Numbered from the stretch's first letter, positions 26,901 through 37,849 are shown. The stretch is 64,000 bases of DNA from Pithys albifrons albifrons (GCF_047495875.1 NC_092463.1:16543224-16607223); one strand, 5' to 3'. Numbers and translations: made by a program. The notes: generated by a model not told the origin, from the letters alone.

Positions 26901-29891
26901 TGCAGAACATGGGCTGTCTATTTCTCTCTGACCAGGGGAAGATGAAGAAAAGCAGAAGGTGTGGCAGATCAGGGAAAGTCTCTGAAAAATCAGGCAGGTA
27001 GCATCTGTAATGCTGGCTTAAAAATGCTCATAGCCAGTTCTTGCCTCCACCAAAGCTTACAGGGATGATCATTTGTTTTCAGATGCATTGTGGGGTGGAC
27101 ATCTTTCCTATCCGTGCTCAGCCAGAGGACTCTGGAGACTGTTTTCAGTGTAGCAAAATCCAGATCTTTTGTAGGCAGGCATTTCCAAAATGTTTTCATT
27201 GGGCACTGCTAGGATAGCACCTGCTGCAGCATGATTCATGCAAGTTGTTCTTTGAGGCGGGCTAAACTTACATCCTTCCAGTGATGCCCAGTGCAACACA
27301 AACCCTGAATTCCTTGCCAGTAGTTTCTGAAGGGGTAATTTCTTGATTTTGTTATCCTTGCAGCACAGTGATGTCCCACAAATTACTTGTTTGAGAGGCC
27401 TGCAACAGCCCTCGGTGAACCAAGCAAGGCAATATCCACAGTTTGCAGCCTTCTCCGGGTGTCCTGTGACTCAGGAATCGAGACACCTACTTCTTTTACT
27501 CCCTTCCTTGTATTTCTTCTTTTACAAGTTTGTGGAGTTTCTTCTCAGTGGCCATGCAGAATTACTTGGGCCTTTCCACCCAGTGTGCCTGCCTGTTAGA
27601 TGCAGCTTCCTTACACTGTAACATCTGCTGATACCAGGACTGAGTAACTGGCCATCTTATTCATATTAAATATTTAAAGCAACTTCTTTATGAGTTTGCC
27701 AGGTGCCCTCCGACAGGGCGAGTTTGTTTTCAGCGAGCAGACACGGAACACTCTAGGGTACTATGGATCTCCTCTCTGAATATTAAAGCTGTTACTATGG
27801 AGATGGCTTATTCCTGAAGTGTTTGAAGCACTCTGATTAGATTTGAAGGCTAATCCCACGGCTTTTACATAAGCAAGAAAGCATAACAAGCACTTCCTTC
27901 AAAGAGGTAGAGATCCTGTTCTGACTCCCATGACCAGCCCTAAGAGTCCGAGTTGCCCTCTGCTGACCAGTGGATTATTGTGTGGGGCACTGTGGAACTT
28001 GATGTTTTTTAATGAATGATTTGTTTGGTGAATATGTTTAAGGGTCTTTGAGAAAGCAAAACTGTGAGCTGTTGTCTCACATTGCTGGTGTTTTGTGTGA
28101 CCTGTTAAGTATCTAGGAGAATTGTGACCAAGTAAAATAGAATCTCTAGCAATGTAGCAGCCTAAATAAGAGTTAATTGGTTAACATATGGGTTATAAAT
28201 ACACCATAAAATCACCACATTTATCTTGAGGTGTAATTATCCTCTCACCCAGTGCTTTCCAGGAAGTTGGTTTTTTTATCACTGAAAGAAGTTGGTCTTT
28301 ACAGGAGAATGGAGATTAAAATTGAATTATTTATCGATCTGAGAAGCTCATCTGCCCAGTGGTCATATAACTAAAACTGTGTTAAAATGTGCATTTACTT
28401 TGTGGTCTCTGGTTCTGCTCATATGCTGTTGTGTTAATGTGTTCTATTCACATGAGTCTTTTAAACTTATTCATTGCTTCAATCTCCTGTATTGATGCCA
28501 GGTCACTTTCACAGTACCTTTATAGCATTTGAAAACAATCAACCTATCCCATTAAATAACACTGAATGTCATGTCACCTGTAAATACTAAGGTAAACTGA
28601 TAACAATTTTGGGTAATGCAGTAGCAGTTAAGATCCATTTCAAGACATTGCACCCATATGTTGCACGTCTGGTTCAATTTTAAAATGAATGAAATGATAA
28701 AACTGTGCCTGTACCAGAGTGTTTAAAATAGAGCCAGAAGCTCTGTACGCCCACTGCCACCCTCTGTGTCAACAAAAATGTCATGTCTCCTGGTATTTGA
28801 GCAAGCGTTCTAACCAGAAACCTTGTTGTCAAACTGCATTATAAATTGTCTGGAATCACTTAACAGAACATGCAGAAAGGTGGTTTCAGTACCGAAATAA
28901 AAGACCGATGTTGCTACCAAATACTGTATCATTGATACATGTTTCCTGTGCCTTGAGTGTTTTTTCAGACATAGCAGGAAACATGTTTTAAGTGTCAGGT
29001 TAGCTTAGATTAGACGAGCATGACATTGGTTCTTACACAGTGGGAAGCTGCTTTTTCTGTAGTGTGTAAAGCCAGCCCTGCTGTCCTCTGAGGTTTTCCT
29101 AACTGAGGGTATTGCTGGACAAATTTGGAGAGAGTCCAGACCCTCAAGAAATCTCTGCATTAGAGTTACTTGCCATAGTAAACCTGGAAACAAGATGGAA
29201 ACTATCAACGTTATACCCCAGAGTTTGTAATTTAGGGAAAAACCTGGATTTAGCAACAAATGGTAGAATATACCTAAAATTATATATACACATATATACT
29301 TGTCAGGAAAAAAAAAACAGCAAATCTGAAAGGCAACATTTTTTCTCATTGGAAAAAAGTATTTTTATTGCAAGAATTTCTCTGTTCCTCTTTATGCTAA
29401 TCTGCTCGTGCTGTCACTTAAAGTGATGTCATGGAAAAGGAGCCTTTTATTATCAGCTGGAAGGCAAGGACAGCCCAACAAGTATTAACTGCTAAAAGAA
29501 GCCTTTCAAAGAACCCAGGAAAATTACTTCACTGCCTTTTTTTCTTCCCTTCATTTTTCTCTTTTCAGGTTACGAGGGTGTTTCCGAATTTTTCACAGAT
29601 CTGCTGAACCACATAGCTGCTGTCCTGCAGGGTCAGGTACCTGAGGTGACCCAGCTAAACCGCAGCAAGCTCCTGGCAGAGCAGACCAGTGGGATCATGG
29701 ACGAGCGGATATGCTGTGCTAGCACGGGCTGCCTCAGCGTCATGGGAAAAGACTCCTCCTGGATTGTGGAAAGCGAGACCAACAGCTCAGTAAAGCTGCA
29801 ACACCAGAGACTAGGCTGCAACTCGGCAGTGTCCCCCAGCTTCCAGCAGCACTGCGTTGCTACGTTGGCAACGAAAGCTTCTTCTCAATAG
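14809..29891 (+). CDS. ITPK1: ITPK1, last six coding exons (spliced; 5' partial)
   Basis: This is inositol-tetrakisphosphate 1-kinase, a cytosolic ATP-grasp enzyme that phosphorylates inositol 1,3,4-trisphosphate and interconverts inositol tetrakisphosphates on the way to InsP5 and InsP6. Joining 14809-14907, 16818-16858, 21800-21965, 23156-23223, 24694-24856 and 29569-29891 gives one open frame of 286 residues (first codon split) with consistent phases and GT-AG borders. It follows human ITPK1 from about residue 122 to the end. Visible landmarks are the HGTNSHE loop (human His167), LYKVFVVG (Lys199), RPSLKNFS (Ser214), FGIDI (Asp281) and DINAFPGYEG (Asp295 and Asn297, magnesium and ATP ligands). 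The catalytic C-terminal two thirds therefore look intact. The exons for roughly the first 121 residues were not found and probably lie left of the window. The C-terminal tail differs from human in the middle but ends in the same ATKASSQ motif. The identification is firm; homology is from memory of the family. Confidence 0.96.
14908..16817 (+). other. ITPK1: ITPK1 intron
   Basis: This 1.9-kb GT-AG intron separates the exons ending in FPF and beginning with ICKTR. No other gene or recognisable mobile element is seen. The only structure noted is the 13-bp tandem repeat near its 3' end. Confidence 0.9.
16757..16782 (+). repeat. Perfect 13-bp tandem repeat creating decoy 3' splice sites
   Basis: TGTCCTGTTTCAG occurs twice in a row, at 16757-16769 and 16770-16782. 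Each copy ends in a good acceptor-like TTTCAG, 48 and 35 bases upstream of the real exon start at 16818. Use of the first would add 48 in-frame bases without a stop codon; use of the second would shift the frame. Confidence 0.9.
16818..16858 (+). CDS. ITPK1: ITPK1 coding exon (HGTNSHE nucleotide-binding loop)
   Basis: This is a 41-nt micro-exon between a polypyrimidine tract ending in ACCCAG and a GTGAGT donor. It completes an Ile codon and encodes CKTRVAHGTNSHE, identical to human as I remember it. The final His corresponds to human His167, which contacts ATP. It enters in phase 1 and leaves in phase 0. An upstream 13-bp tandem repeat supplies two decoy acceptors. Confidence 0.95.
19847..19859. 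repeat. Left target-site duplication of the 5S element
   Basis: ATATTTGCTATTA here is repeated perfectly at 20166-20178. A longer alternative pairing exists: 19832-19852 against 20168-20188, 20 of 21 matching. The exact left border is therefore ambiguous by a few bases. Confidence 0.7.
19860..20165 (+). mobile_element. 5S rRNA-headed retroposon (SINE-like), about 305 bp
   Basis: The first ~113 bases resemble vertebrate 5S rRNA and the next ~190 bases are unrelated to it. The element is GC-richer than its AT-rich surroundings. It is flanked by a perfect 13-bp direct repeat, ATATTTGCTATTA, at 19847-19859 and 20166-20178, as expected of a target-site duplication from LINE-driven retroposition. 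The internal pol III promoter region of 5S survives. No T-run terminator follows the 5S part, which fits a read-through transcript or a composite SINE. The 3' end lacks both poly(A) and an obvious CR1 octamer tail. 5S-derived SINEs are known in several vertebrates, but I do not recognise this 3' body. It could be a known avian family, a single retrocopy, or a new one. Confidence 0.75.
19862..19974 (+). pseudogene. 5S rRNA-like head (pseudogene)
   Basis: From CCGATC at 19885 to GTAGG at 19974 the sequence follows vertebrate 5S rRNA with few changes. It keeps GGAAGC-AAGCAGGGTC (box A, one base missing), TTAGTACTTGG (intermediate element), TGGATGGGAGACCTCCTGGG (box C) and CCGGGTGCTGTAGG (3' end). 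The first ~23 bases are strongly diverged. The variant ACCTCC rather than ACCGCC matches my memory of chicken 5S. The deletion, the altered 5' end and the direct repeats rule out a functional 5S gene. Confidence 0.85.
20166..20178. repeat. Right target-site duplication of the 5S element
   Basis: This is the right-hand copy of the 13-bp repeat, directly after the GCCGAGCCAC end of the element. AT-rich host sequence resumes at once. Confidence 0.7.
21800..21965 (+). CDS. ITPK1: ITPK1 coding exon (Lys199 / Ser214 region)
   Basis: This 166-nt exon follows CTATTTCCAG and precedes a GTACGT donor. It reads from MAIIFNQEGL through INHNAVLYKVFVVGESYTVV to RPSLKNFSAGIS plus one base. It carries the equivalents of human Gln188, Lys199 and Ser214, all ATP-grasp nucleotide contacts. 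The exon happens to begin with ATG, but the frame continues from the preceding exon (HE-M), so this is not taken as a start codon. Confidence 0.96.
21966..23155 (+). other. ITPK1: ITPK1 intron
   Basis: This 1.2-kb intron separates the exons ending in SAGIS and beginning with DRES. I see nothing in it beyond splice signals. Confidence 0.9.
23156..23223 (+). CDS. ITPK1: ITPK1 coding exon (DRESIFFNSHNVSKPES)
   Basis: This 68-nt exon lies between TTTTTAATTGCAG and GTAAGT. It completes an Asp codon, then encodes RESIFFNSHNVSKPESS and SVLTA. The Ser residues matching human Ser232 and Ser236 are present. The last codon is Ala where human has Glu (LTEL becomes LTAL), set by the GCA immediately before the donor. 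The exon leaves in phase 0. Confidence 0.95.
23224..24693 (+). other. ITPK1: ITPK1 intron
   Basis: This 1.5-kb intron separates the exons ending in VLTA and beginning with LDKIEG. I see no gene or mobile element. Confidence 0.9.
24694..24856 (+). CDS. ITPK1: ITPK1 coding exon (metal-binding FGIDI and DINAFPG)
   Basis: This 163-nt exon is preceded by TTTTTCCATTATAG and followed by GTGAGG. It encodes LDKIEGVFERPNDDVIREIS, then ALRQALGVSLFGIDIII and AVIDINAFP plus the first base of Gly. It holds the three conserved magnesium and ATP ligands, the equivalents of human Asp281, Asp295 and Asn297. All three are intact, so the active site is not degraded. Confidence 0.96.
24857..29568 (+). other. ITPK1: ITPK1 last intron
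   Basis: This 4.7-kb intron precedes the terminal exon. Its right half is AT-rich and contains a perfect inverted repeat near 28.95 kb. No exon, RNA gene or mobile element is supported. Confidence 0.9.
28937..28986. repeat. Perfect 12-bp inverted repeat (hairpin-capable)
   Basis: ACATGTTTCCTG at 28937-28948 and CAGGAAACATGT at 28975-28986 are exact reverse complements around a 26-base loop. There is no further pairing beyond a wobble. It lies about 580 bp before the last ITPK1 exon. It may be a chance hairpin or a remnant of a small element. Confidence 0.8.
29569..29891 (+). CDS. ITPK1: ITPK1 terminal coding exon and stop
   Basis: This exon has 320 coding bases plus the TAG at 29889-29891. 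The acceptor is a strong pyrimidine tract ending TTTTCAG. It begins GYEGVSEFFTDLLNHIAAVL, which closes the ATP-grasp fold, then runs into a less conserved tail that human also has. The tail ends in the family-typical LGCNSAVSPSFQQHCV and ATKASSQ. The 3' UTR follows directly. Confidence 0.96.
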
Positions 29892-31917
29892 CTTGCCAAT
29901 ACATGGACTGAGAAAAAGTCACAGGGATACAAATTGTGGTCCCAGAATCAGATCAGGCTGTAACAATACAATTGAGAAAAAAAATGGGGGAAAAAAGAAC
30001 CCCAAACACAAAACAAAACACAAAAAAGCAAAATTTAAAAAAACTTCTGTTTGATTTCACCTAATAGGCTGATGAAACGGACTGAAAGGGGAAGAGCAAG
30101 AAAGTGATTCAGATCCATTTCATCAGATTCCAGTTGCAAATCTGTAGTCAGTTTACACATACATGTGTTTTAACACTAGTCCTTTCATTGTGGGAGGGTT
30201 GCTCTTTTATTTCTGTTGTTCTTTATAATCACTGGTGACCAGCATTTTAAAATCGGACCTCATGGTATCAAGAAGATAATAATATTGAAATGCAGTGTCT
30301 GAATGTAACAGTGCTAGAGATTTTTGCAGGTAGGCCATTGCAAAAGAAAGCTAAGACAACTTCAGTATCACTAAACCAAATCTCTTGAAACATTGACCAG
30401 TCAAGATGTTGACAGGTAGCTTGCTGTGAAGCCTCTGCACTTTGAGTAGGACAGAGCAGCCTGCTTGTTCAGGGGCTGACCTGAGGTGACCACCCCTGTT
30501 CCAGCTTTGCAGTTCTTCCCCCTGGCATCATTGCTTCAGTCAAAAGCAGCTTCTGACCATGTTTGCCAACAACAACACTTTTCATCCAGAGAGGGTGCCA
30601 ATATTTAGGTTGAGTGACTTGAGCAGATTAAATAACATCCTTTCAATTGTCTGCTAGTAGTGAAATCCAGGAAGAGTTAATAGAAGCAGCTCATCTCTTA
30701 ATGGAGAATTTAATTCTCCCTCCATTGCACTTGTGAGGACTCAGAGATCTCTGTAAAAAGACTGCCAGAGCTATGCATTTTCCTTGGAACAGTACACCTG
30801 GTCTGCATATCCTGAGGGGTGACTCAGTTGCTGCCTTCCAGCCATGCTGTTGTGTATTCCTGCAAATTAAATATAAACAGAATTGTGTACCTTTACATGA
30901 GGTAGAAGAACAGGACAGCTCTAGCTTGGAGACCACATTATTTTGTTGCAAGCTGCCAGCTGAGGCTGTATGGTAATTTACAATAGTGCTTTATACTATT
31001 TGTAAACTATAGCATGGCCAATTTGTTCTCTTGAGATATGCAATGAACTGACAGTGCTCACCCTCTATTGCATCTTCTAGTGTGGCAGCATCTTCTGCTG
31101 TTGAGAATTCCTGCAACTTCTGCCAATTCTGAACACTAAATTAGAACTATCCAAGTGCTGAGAATGGAGACACTATTTTGATAGAAGGAATGGCCTTCTT
31201 ATTCCCCTTATAAGCCCTAAAATACATTTAACTGGGGTGGTGTTAGGAAAATTTCCATAGTTAAGCACCTAGCTTGCAGATACAGGTATTGGTGAAGCAT
31301 CCACCACTGCAGCATTTAATACCAGTTTGGTTAGTATCATGTGTTAGACAGCTACTTAAAAGGAAGGGATCTAGAGCTTAAAGCCCAGTTAGATCATGGA
31401 GAGAGGATTAAACTGTGTAAAAGATGTCACCACCCTACCTTAATGGTACCAGTTGTGGAGGGGGAAAAAGTTTTGAAGTGTTGTGTAGCAATTCTTTTGT
31501 GTAAACAATACTTTTTCCTTAGGAGAGATTGATCTTCTTCCAAAATGCCATTCTTGGGAATTTCCTGTAGCCAAGATTGAATTTTTCAGGATGAATTACA
31601 CAGTAGAAGATGATTCCACCTCTAGAGAGATTACTAACTTCAAATCATTTCTGTAGGGACTGGAAGGACCTTATGAGTGTAGTGTTGGTCAGATTCCAGG
31701 GTGCACATAAATGCAGCCGACTGCCTCAAGTGTTGCAGGTCAGTTCTGAGCTGGGCCCGCTTCACAGCCCTTGTGTGCTTTGAGGCTGCTGGGTCCCGTG
31801 TTGTCTGCAGCTCGCAGGTCCTGCATGGGTGTGGTTTGAGTGAGTCAGATGTACATAGGTGTAGGGGTTTGTAAAAGTATTCCTGACAGACCAAACCTTT
31901 CGTAAAGCCATGACTGA

Positions 31918-31923
31918 AATAAA
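31918..31923 (+). promoter_or_regulatory. ITPK1: Candidate poly(A) signal AATAAA (proximal)
   Basis: AATAAA is followed 20-45 bases later by a GT- and T-rich tract (TTTGGGGTTTGTTTTTTTTTG), a good downstream element. Use would give a 3' UTR of about 2 kb. Confidence 0.55.
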
Positions 31924-32354
31924 ATTGACATCTACACTTTGGGGTTTGTTTTTTTTTGTTTAAAATAAAAAGTGTTTTTATGTTACATGTGTAACAAAAG
32001 ATACCCTCAGGAAGGAACTTGCCAGTGCATATTTTTGTATGGTACTTTCTTGTAACCAGCTGGTGGAGTGTTTGTAGACTTGCCTATTGCTCCCTTTATT
32101 ACAATGGCTTGGGCTTTTTTTTGGTTTTTTTGGGTTTTGTTTCTTTACTGGGTGGTGGGGATGGAGCAATGGTGTTAAAACTGCTTTACTAACTCAAGAC
32201 CTTTCAAACTAAGTATGTTTACATGAGTTGAGTGTTGGATCCAATGGAAATGTCTGTGTGCTGTTTCCTAGTTAGAACATCAAATAAGAATTTTATTTTC
32301 CTGGCTGCCTTCTGAATTTTGGTTGGCCTATTTTGCACTGCTTTGTTTCTCCAA

Positions 32355-32360
32355 AATAAA
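32355..32360 (+). promoter_or_regulatory. ITPK1: Candidate poly(A) signal AATAAA (middle)
   Basis: AATAAA is followed by T/G-rich sequence (TTGTTTACAAATGATTGTTAG). Use would give a 3' UTR of about 2.5 kb. Confidence 0.5.
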
Positions 32361-35360
32361 CTACTGAAATATAATTGTGCATTTTAAACTTGTTTACAAA
32401 TGATTGTTAGAAGTTTATTTTGTAATTCTCTGAACGCTTGCAGAAATACTATATTTAAATATTACTCCAGACCTTGGCAGTAACTAAAAAACAAGTTTAG
32501 GTCATTGGTGTGATCAGTGACATTTTTCCCATAGTCTGTAATTTATTTTTTATTTATCGAATGTATCGGTATAACTTTATTTACCAGGTGCAGATATGCA
32601 GGTACCTGTTGTGATGTGGCATTACAATAGAACTTTCACATAAATTACCATGCAATCGCTGTACCTACTACATTTCCTTGCAGAAATTAATGTTATGGCT
32701 CATATATTAGAATGTTACAAAATCACAGGGGCAAATCGGGAGACCAACTTTTAATAGCCAAAACTGTAAATTCTCAAGTATCCAGACATAGTTGCATTAT
32801 TGCAAAACTTTCAAGCATGAGTATGTTATTAAGCCTGTGCTAAAGTGCTTTTCTGAATTGCTGCCTCGTTTGGTAATTTCAAGATAGTTTTGATTTAAGA
32901 TAAGCCTCACAGTAAGTTAGTTAATACTCTGTAGTTTTGTCGTTCTTTGTAAATGTAGAGGAGTGTAGTAACATTAGACCATACCAGAATGCCCTTGCTC
33001 TTAAAATTGCAGACAATCCAAGGAGATTTTCCATAATGTCTGTTTGAATTCTGTTATTGCGGGTTAGAAAAGTTTTTGTGTGTTTTCAGAGGCATCACTA
33101 TTACTGCTGTGCTGATGGGAGCAATTGTATTAAAATTACATGGTCACCAGTTAGCTTTTTAGGGATTTGTTTCTGTTCTGCTTCACTGTTAGAAATCCAC
33201 AAGAACACCATTGGCTTGACTGGAATTTCTCTAGGTTTTGTGTCAGCATGGTGGAGACGATGGGACTCTGGCTGGCACTGTAATTACATGATCAGCTTCA
33301 ACAGGTGAATATTTTTCCCTGTTGAAGAGAACCTGAGTGGTATTACTGCTGCCTGTGGTGTAAAGTCACAACCACCCTCCTCCCCCCTTGTCTGACTTGG
33401 CCACATAGTGCCTGAGTTTGTAGCCTATGCCAGAACATCCTCATCACTGTGAAAACCAGTTGCAGAAATGCAGCCAAGCTCGGAGCATCGGTGCTTGCAC
33501 TTGTGGTTTGTGTAACGCAGAACCACCTCTGGGCCAATGATGTTTTGCCTTTGGTTGCCCACGTGTCAGGCTGCACAACCTTTGTGCTGTGGAGTCGGGC
33601 TGGGCAGTAGGTAGGACATAATCAGTGATACTGTTCAGACTGTTGTAATGATAAAGCTGTTCAAAGGCCTCCATCCTGAAGGTGGGAATGTTTATGCAGA
33701 GGAGGTCTGCAGCAGCTTGCCCAGATGGAAATTTACCCATTTAATTTGTTTTCATTATAGATGTTATGACGATTGCTCAAGATAAAGCCTCAAATTCTTC
33801 AGATTAAACATGAGCCAGAGAACAACCAGGTGGAGTCGTGGTTAGATAACAGAGGCAGGATACAGTCCAAAGGCAAGAGAATAAGTGGGGCCAGAGGTGT
33901 TTAAACTGGCTGGCAAAAAAGAGCAAAACAAAGGAAAAGTGCTTCTGTTGTTTCCATCCAGTTAAAAAAATCCAGACTTACCAGTTCTTAGACTAACACT
34001 GGTTTCCCAAAGTCTTTGTGTGGCAGCAGTGACGAGTCAGGCTTTTTCACTCCAGGTTGCAGCCTTGCCTTCCACAGCTGTGCAGAAAATCTTGAGGTTT
34101 AGTTCTTTAGTGAATAGAGTCTGGTTTTGAGTTTGTAGCAGCCTCCCCATGTGCACTCTTGCGGGAATTCACCTGCATTTCCCCGCTACGTTTTTTTCCT
34201 CCCTCCTTTTTAGTAAGAGATATATTGATTTCTGGGTTCAGTATACAATTACTTTATGGTGTGTGTTTTGTAATTAGTAGTATGTGAAAATGCTTTGTGT
34301 AGATTAAAATATTTCCTTTAATATAATCTCTTGCTTTCATAGATAAATGGACATGCTGTTGCAGATCACATTACTGATTTTATTTGTAATATTGCTTTAA
34401 TGTCTACTTCAGAGGAATGTAACCTCCAGAAAAATATTTCACATGTTCACTACCTTCCCTTTCCTTGTTCACTCTGTGTGGATCCAGGCCATCAGCACCA
34501 GAGCTTTTGACTGGATGGGTCCTCCATCCAGATCCTCCATGGATTCTGTCACATTTACAAAGCCACAAAAGCTACTAAAGATGGTTGAAGTTTGAGAGAA
34601 TCCAAGTATAAATGGAGGTGTTTGAATGATTCCTCAGCAACACAAGCACAGTAGCATCTGTAGCATGCAAAGGGAATAGTTTTCACTCTGTGTGTGTGTG
34701 CTGTTGGCTGTTGGGGACTGGTCCACCCTGTGTTGGGGAAGTTTTCCTGTGGAAATCAAAAAATCCACTGTGAGAAAACATCCTGTATCTGTGATGCACA
34801 AGGAGGGCAAGGAGGGTAGGGCTTGGGAGTAAAGTTCCGGCCAGAGGACATCATGATACCAGTGGTCCAGGATTTCACTCTGTGGTTTTTAATAGCAGTC
34901 TAGGGAGATGTTTTCTTTCTCTCCCTGATTCTTATCCTGAATCCACTGGGGCTGTTAGTAGCAGATGCCTGTGGCCCACTTGAGCTTGTTAGCAGCTGAC
35001 CTTGCCCAGCATGACCTCCCGCTGTATTGGGAAGTTTTTGTTGATGGCCGGGAAATCTTTTGAAACTCCAGAAATAGCTGAAACAGCAAATGGAGTTCAT
35101 GAAAATCAGGTCTTCCTCTTCCAGCCTTTTTAAGGAAACCCACATTTTATTTCTTCCTTTGTTCCTTACACAGTAGTTTTTAGATATAAATTATTTTAAC
35201 TTTTTTTGTGTGAAAAGTCATATATGCATATATAAATTTATTAAAAGGTTGAGTATATGTTGAGTATAAAATAGTGACTTCTTTGTTTCAGATGTCAGCA
35301 GTCCCTAAAAATGGGTTGTCTATCCTTTTGTAAAGTCAGTGCTGTAAAAAAATATTAAAA

Positions 35361-35366
35361 AATAAA
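35361..35366 (+). promoter_or_regulatory. ITPK1: Candidate poly(A) signal AATAAA (distal)
   Basis: AATAAA sits in an A-rich run followed by a T-rich stretch. Use would give a 3' UTR of about 5.5 kb, ending roughly 2 kb from the CHGA 3' end. A further AATAAA at 36040-36045 is a weaker alternative. Confidence 0.4.
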
Positions 35367-35385
35367 AGATGTATTAGATGTCTCT

Positions 35386-37324
35386 TTTATTATTTATTTC
35401 TGAATCAGTATTTGATACAGCTTGTGTACACCCTTGTGATAACCACATACTAAAACCACTGTCATTCTTAAAATGGAGTAACAAGAATTCCTTGGGATCC
35501 CATCAGTTTTGAGAAAATTGGCCCTCTGGGTGTGAATAGTGTTGGGTATTGTCCTTCAGTGTCCAGCATTGCTCCCCACCTAAGCATGGCTGAATCTCGG
35601 GGACCGTTTTGTGTGTATGCTTGGTTTCGCAAGTTCGTTGGTACCTGTGTTCAAATCCAGCTGTACAGTGTTAACAAGTGTGTCTTGTGGTTTGCTTCAG
35701 CCTGGTTCACCATGATTTCTGAAATATAATTCCCATTTTGTACTTAAATTTGTATAGAATTATATAAACCCATGAAAAATCATGGCTTACTGTAAAACCC
35801 AAAATACTTGCTATTTGGCGTTTTCAATTGCATGACTGATCAGATCTGACAATGAAGATGGGGCTTTCATCTAACAGCATTGATTTCAGTGGTAATACAT
35901 TCATTTTCTTTTTGTTAGCCAAGCACCTGTTTTGGACAATGTTTTGGTTTCAACAGTAAAGCAATATGCAGTAGGTATTGTGGCATTATCTCTGTAATTG
36001 TTATGAAGAGAGAATTGTCCCTTTCCGACACATAATGAAAATAAATGCCTTATAACAAGTTCTACTTTGCTTCTTCTTTCTGATTGCACAGGGCAGCGAG
36101 ATGAACAGCTCATTGGGAGAAACCTGTTTTCGTGACAGTTTGATGTTCACATCCTTCCTGAGCACAGTAGTTTGCAGTTTGGGACCTCCTTGTACCAGAA
36201 AGATTTGATTTGTTTTCTCTTGTAACATTTTATGGGAAGTCAGCTATTTTTATCTTACTATGTAACACACCTAAACATCACCGGGATTTAGGCTACTCTT
36301 ATACATAATCCTTTATTCGTAGCGTAAGCTTCTGAAGTGATTGTTCTTTTATTATCCAGGATAGAGAATTCTTGATTTCTCAAAATATAGCAGGATTTTA
36401 AATCAGGCCCCTATTTTAGCAAGTGCAGGAGAGAGAGGTATTTCACTGAGCAGCATTGGATTTTGCTAAGCAACAAGCCCTCTCAGGAAGGGGCTCATGT
36501 GAACGCCGCCTGGGGCTCAATGCAGCAGTCCAAGGCAGGGCTGGCCGTGGGGAGCAGAGGCACAGCTGGTCAGAGCAGCAGCTGCAGCTGGTGGGGCATC
36601 CTCCCAGGCCCCACGCTCAGGCCTTCAATGCCATCTTTGCCTCTGAAGAAAGTCCTTTGGTCTCAGCAGCTCTGTGGGCTGCAGGTGCTGGGAGAGAATA
36701 GCTTCAAACTGGGAAATACAGCCCTTGCACTGAGGGGTCTTTGCTGCCAATACACACAGAACACCTGAAATACTACGATTAGTGTTCAGAGAATTTTGGA
36801 GGCAGCTTCCCCACCCCAGGCACCACCCAAGTCCTCCAGCTGCCTGAAACCCATAGGATGGGGATGGTGCTGCCTGTCAGCACAGTGCCAGCAGCCAGGC
36901 TCCTGTGAGCCGGCACACAGGAGGGGCATCGCAGGGAGCACAGATGAGGAGTTTTCCTCATGACTAGCCTGTTACTTCTATTTTTCCTAATCGACTCCTG
37001 TGTTGTCCAGATAGCTTTACTTGGTCACACATTGCCCCAGTGTTCAAACTTTTAACTTTTCTCTCTGGTCAGTCCTGTGTCCACTGAGGAACCTCGGGTG
37101 TGACCCTGGTCTCACTGGAGCTGCGGCACACCCAGTGCTGGGGCTGAGCTCTGCAGCACCGGGATGGCTCTGCAGAGATGGAGACCACAGGGAAGTGCTC
37201 TGGATGCTGTGCCCCTGAGGGCACGGAGGGAAACCATCACCACGTGCCGTCCATCCCCCTCCCCTCCACAGGACCGCACCAGCCCTGCAGCGTGCTGACA
37301 ATCGAGACTGAAGCTGCCAAAACA
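35386..37324. other. Intergenic spacer between convergent ITPK1 and CHGA
   Basis: About 1.9 kb separates the two predicted transcript ends. It is AT-rich on the left and becomes GC-richer after about 36.45 kb. I see no gene or recognised repeat in it. Confidence 0.6.
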
Positions 37325-37765
37325 AAGGAAGGAACCCCCTGCAGTTTTATTTTTCCTTAGATAAATTTTTTATATAGAATATATTACAGTCAGAGTTCTC
37401 AGCATTTAATCAAAAGATAACAAGTTATTGCAGTTTTTTTTACCCAGTGAAACTACCGGTGAAAGAACTTTCTAGAAAGCTGTCTTGTCTTTTAAAAAAA
37501 GAGGGAGAAAACCCCCACCCAGACAGAAAACACACAGTAGGTTGCGCTTCGCACCCACCATTGCCCGGGGGCGGGTGGGCGTCCGTGTGGCCAGGGGAGC
37601 GTGGGGTGAGCGGCGGCGATGGGCACAGCACTATGACGAGGGAGGAGGCCTGGGCAATAGCGAGGTCGGTGCTGCTGCTCGGCTTAATTGCTTTCAGATG
37701 GGGAAATGAACACGCGGTGGGCAGGGAGGAGGGCGGCACCGGTGCCTTCACTGCACCGGGAGGGC
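37325..37765 (-). other. CHGA: CHGA 3' UTR (end estimated)
   Basis: About 440 bases run from the stop codon to just past the AATAAA at 37351-37346. The part near the stop is GC-rich and CpG-bearing, the distal part AT-rich. Mammalian CHGA also has a short 3' UTR of a few hundred bases. Confidence 0.7.
37346..37351 (-). promoter_or_regulatory. CHGA: CHGA poly(A) signal AATAAA
   Basis: On the minus strand AAAAATAAAACTGCAGG contains a canonical hexamer about 415 bases after the stop. It is the first in the AT-rich end of this segment and the best terminator of the CHGA transcript. Confidence 0.7.
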
Positions 37766-37849
37766 TCAGCCTCGCCTCAGCTCGTGCAGCTTGTGGGCAA
37801 CGCGCTCCAGCTCCGCCTCGATGGCAGCCAGGCTCTCCAGCTCCTGGTC
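37766..37849 (-). CDS. CHGA: CHGA terminal coding exon (serpinin region) and stop
   Basis: This 84-nt exon encodes DQELESLAAIEAELERVAHK, then LHELRRG and TGA at 37768-37766. The human C terminus differs by only a few residues. The acceptor is TTTTGTTGCAG. The helical, Leu-rich end and Arg-Arg-Gly terminus are typical of the family. Confidence 0.96.
   Translation of the reverse strand, partial: DQELESLAAIEAELERVAHKLHELRRG

Larger units (their letters stand above)
29892..35385 (+). other. ITPK1: ITPK1 3' UTR (maximal extent, end estimated)
   Basis: The AT-rich sequence after the stop codon lacks coding signal and carries successive AATAAA hexamers at 31918, 32355 and 35361. It has AU-rich stretches such as TTATTTTTTATTTATC near 32.5 kb. 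Mammalian ITPK1 also has a long 3' UTR. The true end cannot be fixed without RNA data; a short form ending near 32.38 kb is at least as likely as the long form. Confidence 0.55.
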
